Part shown: positions 22,605 to 33,826 of the stretch, one piece after another
Position numbering within the stretch: the first letter of the stretch is position 1
Layout: each line of letters begins with the position of its first letter
DNA from: Luzula sylvatica
Taxonomy: Eukaryota; Streptophyta; Magnoliopsida; Poales; Juncaceae
Assembly: GCA_946800325.1 (NCBI GenBank)
Contig: OX326958.1
Location: forward strand, 196,001-260,000
Direction of reading: 5' to 3'
Length of the DNA: 64,000 nucleotides
Made by a program: the position numbers and the translations under genes
The notes under the pieces: model-generated
Database searches by the model: none
The model's input: only the letters and a program-made list of their open reading frames with translations
Told to the model about the DNA's origin: nothing

Positions 22605-25600
22605 TTATTTTTATTTTGACAGGATATGTCGTAATTTCAGGTAACGTAGGAAATAATTATATTTTCGTTAGTTTTGATCCTTCCAACTTTAGTCAAAACC
22701 TTCGAATTGTAATTGGCTCAATTAAGCTGTTCAATCATCAAATTTTTTCACCAGTTCGATTACAGTGTAAATCTTTAGCTAGCATAATTTTTTAGACAAC
22801 TAAATAGTTTTTTAAGTCTATGTACATAAAGTATATTTATATTTATAATTGCTTTTTAAAAAATAAGAACATATTTTTTGAATTTTTTTTACGAAATTGC
22901 TTTTATATATAAATACATAATTACCTGGCCGTTGGATACGTTGCCGATACGGCACGATACGTTTCCGATACGGCTGGATACTGTTCGGATACGTCTGGAT
23001 ACAGTTCTGATACGGCTGGTCCATTGCTTTTTGTTTTTGTCCTCAACATAAAAATACTCAATATTTTTACTACTCAATAGTCCTTTACTTCACATATTTT
23101 TTATTTTACTTATTCGTAAAATATCCAAATCGATAATATAACATCTTGATTTTTATAATATTTTAATAAAATTATTTAAATATATTTATTAATTTATATT
23201 AAAATCCTATTAAATAATATACATATATAACGTATCGTATCCTAGATTTTTCTAAAATTGTCGTATCGCCGTATTTGTAGCGTATCGGATACGATACTCG
23301 TACCCGTATCCGTGCAACATAGTTCTTATCTGCATTTTTATTTTAGACTCGATTTTGTGTAATTTATTTGTACCACATTATCACATTAATTTTGACAATT
23401 GGATTATGATATTTGATAAAAATTAGTCATTGATTAAGTAGTAAGAAATAAAATTATTATTTGCGAAATAAAATACTATTAAATATATTATTATATAAAA
23501 TATAAATATTTTTTAATAGACACATATTTATTTAAAAAATTACGACTTTCTAAAATTTAATAATATAATATAGTATTTATTTTGATATTTATTTCTCCTT
23601 CGAATAATATAAATATATCAGGGTAATATGAAGTTCAATATCAAGAAAAATCAATTATGACGTGATCTCTACTTTTATCGTGTCATTTTGATAAATTCAT
23701 AACTTCATATGGTCTAATATGGACTTTGTAACTGGCAGGAGTATTCTTGTAATTTCTAATTTACACAGTAAAATTGTCCCTAGAAGTTTGGGCCCTTCCT
23801 TGGGATTTCTAATTAGATGAGATGGTATATGGTATATTGATATGATAATATATGAATATTCAATGCACATGCGTAGACCAGTTCCATTCAAACCAACACC
23901 CCTGATCGTATGTGAATGCTGCATATCTAAATTCTTTACTTCGCCAACCATAAAATATTATTCGTGTTTACATTTTTATGTTTATTTAACACGGTCAATA
24001 ATTCACGTATTAATACAATCTACTTTTTTTTCTAAAAATATATACTTTTTTAAATAATAATATATTATATGTAATTATTTGTAAATTTAAAAGTATGATA
24101 TCATGCATCTTCTTTACTTGGTGTACATGTTTAAAGAAATATGAAATTTGATGGAGTTTTTTCTTTCCTAATTTTATTATTTCATTTGTTATGATTTCGA
24201 AATGTTCCGACGAGTTTAGCTCTTTTACGATTTTGTGTGTATTTATTTTTTGAAAGAAATAACGTCCTACACTAAACTGTTTAGCTTTTAAGTAAACAAA
24301 TGACATTTATTATTTATGTGTTGTTCATCTAATATTATATATTTGATTAAAATTTTCATTTAATACGTATACTGATTATTTAACATACTTATGAATATAT
24401 CAATAAATTATGAATTGTATCGTTAGTTTGTACATCATCATAATATGTGATTATGATAGTAAAATTATAAAATGGACGTAATACGATTCTAAATGTCCAT
24501 TATCATATATGATGTATATGGAGATATACATGTCTAAGAAAATAGAATATATGTGTACACCAGAATATTCGCATATGAGATGATTATGTTATACTGAATA
24601 TTTATCTATATGACTTGTATTTCCGACTTCCGAAATACATATGCTTAACATCTTTGATTTTTAATACTAATTAGTTTTATGACATATGTAATATTTAATT
24701 ATTAGCATCTGTTTTTTTTTAAATATATGTATTTCGGATCGTTCGTCCTTCATTTCATATTGTTTAATATTCTTCAAATCATATCTATATATGTAAAATA
24801 ATTGAATAATTCAGTGATCCAACTTTTTCAAATAATACACATTATATCCTTCAATGCTTCATCCAGATACAAAAAATTTGTTTAAGCAAAGTAATATTTT
24901 TTAATTCAAACAATTTAGACGAATATAGTCGAATATAGTCGAATTGATGAATTATTGGCATAGTTCGGTTTGACTAACGCTGACCAACTTGAAAAATGTT
25001 TGATTCGAATTATACACGTATTACGTACCACATTATTGTCACGTATAACTAATACAATATACATTTATAAAATCCTTGGTTGGTTAATTAAGAACTTTAA
25101 TTTCGTGTTTATCATTATAACGTTTTATTATATATTTTTTTTGTATTTTTTCACTTTTCTATATAGTTGATCCAGACTTACACCTTTTGGTATTACGCAT
25201 CGCAAACACACGCCAAATTTATGATCACGTCCATGATTCATCATGTCATGCTACGTATGTCATGCTACGTGACAATTTGTTTTATGTCATTTATATTGTC
25301 TATCGTACGTCCCAAAAAATATAAACTACTATTATAAAAAAAGATAAATCTATTAAAAAAAATATATATATACAAAATGCTACTTGTTTAAAGGTGTGTA
25401 TTGTACATACATATTATAAAATGTTTAAATTATAATTGATGAGTTTTTAAAATTATCATATATTCATTTTTATTTTTATTTTTCAATTTAAATAATCTTA
25501 ATTTTGATTTTGAGTCAATTATGACATCTTGGCCAAGTTGATTAACGATATCGGGTATATTTAATTTTAATTTAAGAATGGTTTAAACTTTTTATCAAAT

Positions 25601-26357
25601 GATTATTATACCCTTATATGGATGGTGATAATACTTATTACACTTATCTATTAATGATATTATGTTCCATAAAATATACAAACAAAATCGTTCATATATA
25701 AAAAAATATTATTGTCTTTAATTGCTGTCATCATAAAAAACCAGTCAAATTTTAACATGTCATATATATACATATGAAAATTAATGTATTAATGTATACT
25801 ATTTATATTTGGTTCTTCCGAATATTATAAACAATATTTTACATGATCTACGCAAGATAGATACACTAATATATTAGGGCATGTTTGGTTTGAGATAAAA
25901 GGGGAAGTTGGAAAGTCTAACTTAACTGTTGTAGTTTGTTATCTTTTTACATTGGGATTGATGCATTCGGCCGAAACCCCGTTATTGTTTAATTTAGACC
26001 TAGAGAGGATGAATAGGAAGTCCTAAGGTCCAATTTTTGCGATAATGATATAAAATTACAATTTGGTGCAGAACCATAAATAAATTAGAGAAAGAAATAC
26101 AATACTAAAACAAATATCAAATAACAAAAGATATTTGTTTACGAAGTTCGGTAGATGGTTGGTTTGTAGATTTAACTAACCGACTATTTGCTCAATCGAC
26201 TGACTCGATTGATTGCAAGTGCGTACGTCTCCGGAGTTGCCTGGCGCCTTTTCGACTTTCGATTGAATACCCAACTCAACTCTTACAAGGTTTTGCTTAG
26301 ATCGATTTACACGAATTTGTCGATTTATGTCAAGCTTTACAAATAGTAACTAGCATA
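22605..26357. other. AT-rich intergenic region; hAT-like subterminal repeats at 22929-23325
   Basis: 22929-23020 and 23225-23325 carry repeated GATACG/CGTATC words, and the right part ends gtatccgtgcaacatag, as in a common plant hAT family. No matching left end or target duplication was found. 23330-25850 holds no gene I can support. 25880-26357 together with 28730-28960 looks like one retroelement remnant (keyword ttacgaagttcggtag) split by the foldback insertion. Confidence 0.4.
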
Positions 26358-28729
26358 TTACAAATAGGGAATTTTTTAAAACTAACCATGTTTGAAAACG
26401 TAATTCCAAAAATAACCCAGTTTTGAACATAATTCCGAAAATGTCTTTTGCGGGGTACCATTCAGCGCCTTTTTGAAAAGGCGGGGTATGATTTAGCGCC
26501 TTTGTTTACGGGAGTAATTAAGGGGTTTAAGCGAAGGCGCCGAATCAAACCTCGCCCGGCGGGGAATCAAACCCCGCCTTTTAACTCCAACAATTAAAAA
26601 GCAAAATTAATTCTCTCCAAAATGTACCCATTCAATTCTCCATTATTTAGTTATTATGTTTAATTATCGTGATAAATAAGATATATAATTAAATATTCAT
26701 TAAAATTTATTCCAATTTATGAATTCGAATAAAAATTAATTATGTATTAAGTTAACAGCTAATATGTACTGGTTATCATTTTAATTAAATATACTAATTA
26801 GAAAGTATAAATGTTATGGTAAAATTTGGATAATTTCGGTTTGTATATTTAATTAAAATAATAACCAGTACATGTTAGCTGTTAACTTAATTCATAATTA
26901 ATAATCATTCGAATTCATAAATTTGAATAAATTTTACTGAATATTTAATTATATATCTTAATTATCAATATAATTGAGCGTAATAACTAAATAATGAAAA
27001 ATTCGGCGTGTACAATTTGGAGTGGTTTAATTTTTTTACTTTAATAATCTGACACACACCACGTGAAAATGTTGAAAAAAATATAAAAAGTTAAACCGCT
27101 CCAAACTGTACACGTCGAATTCTCCATTATTTAGTTATTACGTTCAATTATATTGATAATTAAGGTATATAATTAAATATTCAGTAAAATTTATTCAAAT
27201 TTATGAATTCGAATGATTATTAATTATGAATTAAGTTAACAGCTAACATGTACTGGTTATCATTTTAATTAAATATATGAATCGAAATTATCCAAATTTT
27301 ATCATAACATTTCTATGTTATAATTAGTATATTTAATTAAAATGATAACCGGTACATGTTAGTTGTTAACTTAATACATAATTAATCATTATTCGAATTC
27401 ATAAATTTGAATAAATTTTACTGAATATTTAATTATATATCTTAATTATCAATATAATTGAACGTAATAACTAAATAATGGAGAATTCGGCAGGTACATT
27501 TTGGAGTGGAATAATTTTTTTATATTTTTTTCAACGCCGTGTGTCAGTGTCTTATTTTTAAAAAAAAAAGAAAAAATTAAACTCCTACAAAGTGTACCTG
27601 TCGAATTCTCCATTATTTATTACGTTCAATTATATTGATAATTAAGATATATAATTAAATATTCAGTAAAATTTATTCAAATTTATGAATTCGAATGATT
27701 ATTAATTATGTATTAAGTTAACAACTAACATGTACCGGTTATCATTTTAATTCAATATACTAATTATAACATAGAAATATTATGATAAAATTTGGATAAT
27801 TTCGATTCATATATTTAATTAAAATGATAACCGGTACATGTTAGTTGTTAACTTAATACATAATTAATAATTATTCGAATTCATAAATTTGGATAAATTT
27901 TACTGAATATTTAATTATATACCTTAATTATCAATATAATTGAACGTAATAACTAAATAATGGAGAATTCGACGTGTACAGTTTGGAGGGGTTTACCTTT
28001 TTATATTTTTTTCAACATTTTCACGTGGTGTGTGTCATATTATTAAAGTAAAAAAATTAAACCACTCCAAATTGTACACGCCGAATTTTTCATTATTTAG
28101 TTATTACGCTCAATTATATTGATAATTAAGATATATAATTAAATATTCAGTAAAATTTATTCAAATTTATGAATTCGAATGATTATTAATTATGAATTAA
28201 ATTAACAGCTAACATGTACTGGTTATTATTTTAATTAAATATACAAACCGAAATTATCCAAATTTTACCATAACATTTATACTTTCTAATTAGTATATTT
28301 AATTAAAATGATAACCAGTACATATTAGCTGTTAACTTAATACATAATTAATTTTTATTCGAATTCATAAATTTGAATAAATTTTAATGAATATTTAATT
28401 ATATATCTTATTTATCACGATAATTAAACATAATAACTAAATAATGGAGAATTGAATGGGTACATTTTGGAGAGAATTAATTTTGCTTTTTAATTGTTGG
28501 AGTTAAAAGGCGGGGTTTGATTCCCCGCCGGGCGAGGTTTGATTCAGCGCCTTCGTTTAAACCCCTTAATTACTCCCGTAAACAAAGGCGCTAAATCATA
28601 CCCCGCCTTTTCAAAAAGGCGCTGAATGGTACCCCGCAAAAGACATTTTCGGAATTATGTTCAAAACTGGGTTATTTTTGGAATTACGTTTTCAAACATG
28701 GTTAGTTTTAAAAAATTCCCTTACAAATA
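26358..28729. mobile_element. Foldback (Mutator-like) element, 2354 bp, with 9-bp target duplication
   Basis: The element proper is 26367-28720. It begins GGGAATTTTTTAAAACTAAC and ends with the exact reverse complement. TTACAAATA flanks both sides (26358-26366, 28721-28729); a 9-bp duplication points to Mutator-like transposition. Each arm exceeds 1 kb, and the overall centre is near 27543. The outer 215 bp are GC-rich, with repeated GCGGGG and GCGCC words. Inside, about 241-bp units alternate in orientation, with local palindrome centres near 26820, 27061, 27302, 27543, 27785, 28026 and 28268. It has no coding capacity. The transcript could form a very long hairpin. Confidence 0.93.
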
Positions 28730-28914
28730 ACTATAAACGAACTAGTCGTGATCGGTCACGCAAGTTGGGAATTGTTTAGTAGAGGAAAGAGAAATAGATC
28801 AATGATCTAGGATTTTTGTCTAGATAATTTAGAGCTTAGGATCTAGACTTAGTTTTCTCTCTTTTTAGTGGAGTTGTAATTTTGCAAGAATAGTTAGAGA
28901 GAAAGATACAAAGA

Positions 28915-29220
28915 GGTATATTTATAGAACAAATAGACTCTTCGTATTTTTCAGCTTTTCTGTACAGTCCGTCATGACGGACATAATGGTCCATCATGAC
29001 TGACTGCAAGTCAAACTAGCTGTTACGATAGGAATATTCGAAAACTAGTTGGTCCGTCGTGACGGACGTATGGTCCATCGTGACGGACGTCTGGTATACG
29101 TGAGGTCCGTTCGATCAGACGTATAGATCGTTACAACGAACCTTATACTGTAAGTTTTCCTAACAAATATGTTTTGTATAGTCTGTCATGACTGACGTTT
29201 GTCCGTCATGACGAACAGTG
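28915..29220 (-). repeat. Array of GTCCGTCATGACGGAC palindromes with a minus-strand TATA motif
   Basis: Eight degenerate copies lie at about 28965, 28990, 29050, 29072, 29102, 29124, 29178 and 29200, mostly 22-28 bp apart. Copies at 29102 (GTCCGTTCGATCAGAC) and 29124 (GATCGTTACAACGAAC) are intermediate between this core and the one at 16279-16660. On the minus strand a CTATAAATATA motif lies at 28920-28932, followed by a pyrimidine-rich leader, so the array would sit upstream of a promoter. Confidence 0.75.
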
Positions 29221-30044
29221 TGTAGTATGCAGCCTACATGTCGAGGTTAACATTATTGTGAACGATTATACATATTAGTAATGAACAAGTTTATATTGAT
29301 GATGATCAGTCATTAATTATTAGTATGATTGAGTTCACAATAATAAAAATTAATGGATGGTGTTATTGCAAGAGCTAACATGACTTAATTAAAAACAATT
29401 TAATTTTTTTTATAACAAATGATATTTATATCCCTATTTATTTTGGTTGCTATTTATTACACTTATATATTAGTGTTATTAACTTATTTTTGACATGTGC
29501 AAGCAAGACAAATTTCCAATTCATACCGGCATGTCCATATCTAACAACACATACATATGTTGTATATATGTTTTTAAAGTTTGATTCTAATTTTCAGAAA
29601 CGGGTTGGATTGATAATTTCTTGACGGGGCATAAAACAGGTGATAATTTATGCGATGAAGTTGTTTACGTAGGAATTTTGTTTTATGTTTTTATGTGGGT
29701 GTCATGTGTTATATAATTTTTTTGTGGTATTATTTTGGATAATTATTGTTTCGTGGTTAAATTAAAAATTAATGTCAAAGTGAGTGAATGTTAAACTTTT
29801 TTTTAAAAATTTAATATATATAAATCTTAAAATTTTATAGAATTAAATTTATCCAAACATAATAATAATAATAATAATAGTTTTATAACCCTAGTTGATG
29901 GAAGCCTAAAACATAAAACTTGAGAGCAAAGCCAAAGTAGATCGCTACACAGACAGAGACACAGACTACAACATTATATGTCAATTTATAATTTCGGTCC
30001 TTTCTTGTTTCGTATCTGAAAAACGAGGAAAACTTGTAATCTAA

Positions 30045-30079
<35 letters not shown>

Positions 30080-30596
30080 GTTTGTAATAGACTAGTCTCT
30101 CTGTCAGATCTATTCTCACTCTCAAATCCACCTCACGACCTTCGTTTTTCGCTTTACCATTTCAGCCATTTTCCAGCTCTCAGATTGCAACTCTCTTCTT
30201 TCGCCTTCTCTATTTTCATTCGGTTCCTACCATTCCTATATTTTATTTTACTTCAGCTCTGAGTTCTTCATTTTAGCTTTAAATTTCGAAGCCATATTCG
30301 GATTGGCATATATACAATTTTTTAAGCCATATTTAAGCTCTCTTATTTCGGTTCGTCCCTCCATTTTCTGCTGCAAATTTGTTTGCTAGTACAGAATATA
30401 ATTCCCAATTTTTTCCCCTACTGCTAGTGCTAGCTCCCCAGTCCCCTGTGCAATTTTCTCGTGAAATTTATAAATCGAGTCCAATCTAATCAACCAAATG
30501 GGCGTTCTCTGCCGTAGATTTTGATCCGTATCACCAATTTCACTACTTGCATTCAAATCCAGCTCTTCTTAAAATCAATTTGGTCAACAACCAACG
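29221..30596 (+). other. Intergenic region and probable 5' leader of the kinase gene
   Basis: 29221-29880 is AT-rich without a gene. From about 29990 the sequence turns pyrimidine-rich, with a (CT)n tract at 30049-30078, consistent with a plant 5' UTR. An upstream ORF at 30498-30524 (ATG GGC GTT ... TGA, 8 codons) ends 72 bases before the kinase start and could dampen its translation. Confidence 0.45.
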
Positions 30597-32879
30597 ATGT
30601 GGCGATTGAAGCAATTCATTCCCAAAGAGCCATCAGGGCTGGAGAATCGCACAATAGACATATCCAACATAAAAGTCCACATCAAAGAATTACTGGCGGA
30701 AGGAGGATTTTCGTCGGTATATCTGGCTAACGACCTCGTCAACCCCTCAAATCAATACGCACTGAAACACATAATGATCCAAGACAGGGAATCGTACGAT
30801 TTAGTAACCAAGGAGATAGCAATCATGAAATCATTGAAGGGGCATCCAAACGTGGTGACTCTAATTGGCCATGCAATCGTCGACATGGGCAAGGGCAAGG
30901 GCAGAGAGGCCATTTTGTTAATGGAGTTGTGCGAGAAATCTCTCGTTTCGGTATTGGATAGCAGAGGAGGAACAGCTTATTTGGAAGAGAAGAAGATTCT
31001 ATCCATTTTTAGGGATGTTTGCAATGCCGTTTTTGCTATGCATGGCCAATCTCCCCACGTTGCACACAGGTTTGCCACTTCGTTAGTTTCTTTTATATCA
31101 TATCTAATTGTTGTTATTTTGTAGGGATTTGAAGGCTGAGAATGTACTTTTGGGATCGGATGGATTGTGGAAATTATGCGATTTTGGAAGCGTTTCGACG
31201 AATCACAAAGTATTTGAGAAAGCAGAAGAAATGGGGATCGAAGAGGATAATATTAGGAAATATACTACGCCTGCTTATAGAGCCCCTGAGGTAATATAAT
31301 CTAATAATAATATTTTAATTCAATTCATATTTTTAATATTCAATTTGTCTTGTAGATGTGGGATTTGTACAGAAAGGAGGTTATCAGTGAAAAAGTAGAC
31401 ATATGGGTAAGTTCAAAATTTAAATTGAAATTGTTATTAATTAGAGCTGATTTATCTTTTGTTTGTTTTCAGGCTTTGGGGTGTTTGTTGTATAGAATTT
31501 GTTACCTAAAATCAGCGTTTGATGGAGAATCAAAATTGCAAATATTGAATGGAAATTACAAAATTCCAGATTTGCCGAAATTCAATCCTTCTCTCATAAA
31601 ACTCATCAATGATATGCTCTCTTCATCCCCACATTCTCGCCCTGACATCACTCAGGCAAATTCATTTTTATTTTCCTAATTTTTCTTTATTTTTAATTAT
31701 TTTGCAATTACTTATTTATAATAATAATAATGAAAAAAATAATAGGTATGGTTTAGAGTGAATGATATGTTGCCAACAGAGCTCCAAAAAAATTTACCTG
31801 ATTCATCTCCTAATTCTTTCAAAGATCAAGGTAATTTTTTTATATTTTTATAAACTTTACTATACACGTATCAAATATATAATTTATTCATTTTTTTGCA
31901 GTACCTAAAAAAAATTCGGTACCGCCGCCACGTAGGAGCCCCCCTCCACCTCCAGTCCCAAAAGACCAAAATGTCCCTAATAATAATTCTGTCTCGGCAG
32001 GGGCATTTTGGTCAACTCCACATGCAAAAGACTCTTCCTTCGTAGTAGACGAAAAAGAAAAAGAAAAAGAAAAGCAAGCAACCACTAATAACAGGAGAGA
32101 GAGTGCCAGCTCATCGTCAGATTTTGAAATAACATTTTCTCCTAACGGGTCGGAGTATGCATCCAAACCCGTTAAGCAGTCTTTGGCGAGTTCGAATAAT
32201 AATGAGGAGTTTTTGTTGCAAAAGGAACTTGATAGATTGAAAGAAGAATTGAAATTGGCTATTTTGGACAAGCAAGACATTAAAGCCAAATATGATAAAT
32301 TATGCGCCATTTGTGCTTCTCAAAGGAAAGAATTAGACGAGCTCAAAAAATCTTTTGTTACCGGTACCGCAACGATATCCGTACCGTCACCTTCGGTACC
32401 GGTACGGTCAGATATAGATACTTCTCCTGCTACTTCCTTGAAGTCAAATACACCGGTACGTTTCGTACTCTTTCTGAATATATTTTAAATTTGTATTTTT
32501 TAAAATTCAAATTTTGTTGTTACAATAGCCAAGAGGAAAGATTGAGGGGAGCCTGAGTCCAATTTCACAGACATGGAATGCATTTAATAACGAACCAGAG
32601 GCACAACAACTGGACCCTCCAGTGGTGGTACCGAAGCCTGCTCATCCTCGGTCAGTCCGTACCATTCGTTCCTCCAGTGCCAACAGAACTGGCACGACTA
32701 CTGGACCCTCCAGTACGGGTGCACGAAGTCCTGATACGTGGGCGTTCGATCAAGATGGATTCAAGGCCTTTTCAACTGGACCCTCCAGTACAACTCGACT
32801 ATCCGGTAGGAATATTGGAAGTAATAACGAGACAAAGAAAGACGAGGCGTACCAACCTGTCGGGTGGACTGGTTTCTGA
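30597..32879 (+). CDS. AAK1/NAK-type Ser/Thr protein kinase
   Basis: Seven exons join in frame: 30597-31069, 31125-31290, 31356-31406, 31473-31655, 31746-31830, 31902-32455 and 32529-32879, giving 620 aa. The kinase domain covers about residues 25-310: Gly-rich loop LAEGGFSSVYLA (33-44), invariant Lys in YALK (57), HRDLKAEN (157-164, split by intron 1), DFG (177-179) and APE (211-213). The insert-containing activation segment (KAEEMGIEEDNIRKYTTPAYRAPE) and the long Pro/Ser-rich tail are typical of AP2-associated/NAK kinases, which phosphorylate clathrin adaptors in endocytosis; that role is inferred from family. A coiled coil is likely at about 420-467 (KELDRLKEELKLAI). The tail contains three GPSSTG-like repeats. 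Intron 4 starts CAG|GC rather than GT. Confidence 0.9.
31656..31745 (+). other. GC-AG intron (kinase intron 4)
   Basis: The reading frame requires ...ITQ to join VWFRVN. The only junction that does so is CAG|GCAAAT at 31655/31656 with AATAG|GTATGG at 31745/31746. No GT donor lies nearby. GC-AG introns are a known minor class. Confidence 0.75.
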
Positions 32880-33826
32880 ACTTTAGTGTTGCGTTTTAGA
32901 GAGAGGGAGAGATATTCTTATTTTGTGTTGTTATTTTTATTTTATTAGTAGACAGACTAATACAAAAAAATATTTATAAAAATGATCTGAACTCTATGAT
33001 TAATTTAGATCGAACGGTGTTTATTAATAATCGATCCATAACTCCTCCTTTTCTTGTAGCTAGAGAATATTTACACTATTACCCAAAAACAATAATCTCA
33101 TTATCTTGGAAATTTATTATTAATTTAATTCAAAAGCAGGGATTTGCCGAAAAATGGTGTCGGGGTACACAATCTATTATTTCATTTTCATCGTCGTTAA
33201 AGAAAAACGGGGATTTAATATTTAATATTTATTATAATTAATAAGAAATAGTATAGAATAATCTCATTTGAAATATTATTTTTTGATAAATGACCCTGGG
33301 AGACCAAGAGGTAAAGGCCCATGGAAATGGGTATGGTCGTCGTATGAAGGCCCATTCGTATGAAGGCCCATTTGTATGAAGGCCCATTGTTATAAAAGAC
33401 CCATACATAATAGGGGAAAGAAGGGGAACTCGTGCTGTTGGTCTGGTCGGGACTCGGACCTGAAAGAAGACCCCTAACTGCCACAAACTATCCTCTATAA
33501 AATGTTTTTCAAGTCCGCCTTTTCTCCCTTTTCTTTTCTTCCCCTTTTCGTTTTTAACCCCATCCCCCGATTTCCTCCCTCCATCTCCCACTCCGCACTT
33601 CGCAAACCCCATTTTCTCACTATTTTCCCATCTTTCCACCCAAATTATTCACTTGCTCCGATTATGCGACTCCTTCCTCTTCCTGCCGCTGGATCTTCGG
33701 TCTTATGAGCCCAATTACCGCACCATTTCCGACGAATCGCTCTCTTGTTGCTCGGCCTAGTCTTTTCTTACGATTTCTCTGTGTTTTTTTCGCGTAAAGA
33801 CGGATTTTTAATCGGATAATCGGTGT
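32880..33826 (+). promoter_or_regulatory. Promoter and leader of the EMSY-like gene: GGCCCA (site II) cluster and TATA box
   Basis: GGCCCA occurs at 33316, 33349, 33365 and 33381, the last three in tandem 16-bp units containing GTATGAAGGCCCATT. Such TGGGCC/T (site II) motifs are bound by TCP factors and are common in promoters of housekeeping genes. CTATAAAAT at 33494-33502 is a plausible TATA box about 325 bp before the ATG, followed by a pyrimidine-rich leader. 32880-33240 is the kinase 3' flank. Confidence 0.55.

Noticed and set aside
22929..23325. Complete hAT element with GATACG subterminal repeats
   Set aside because: Only the right-hand end looks authentic; no left end or 8-bp duplication was found.
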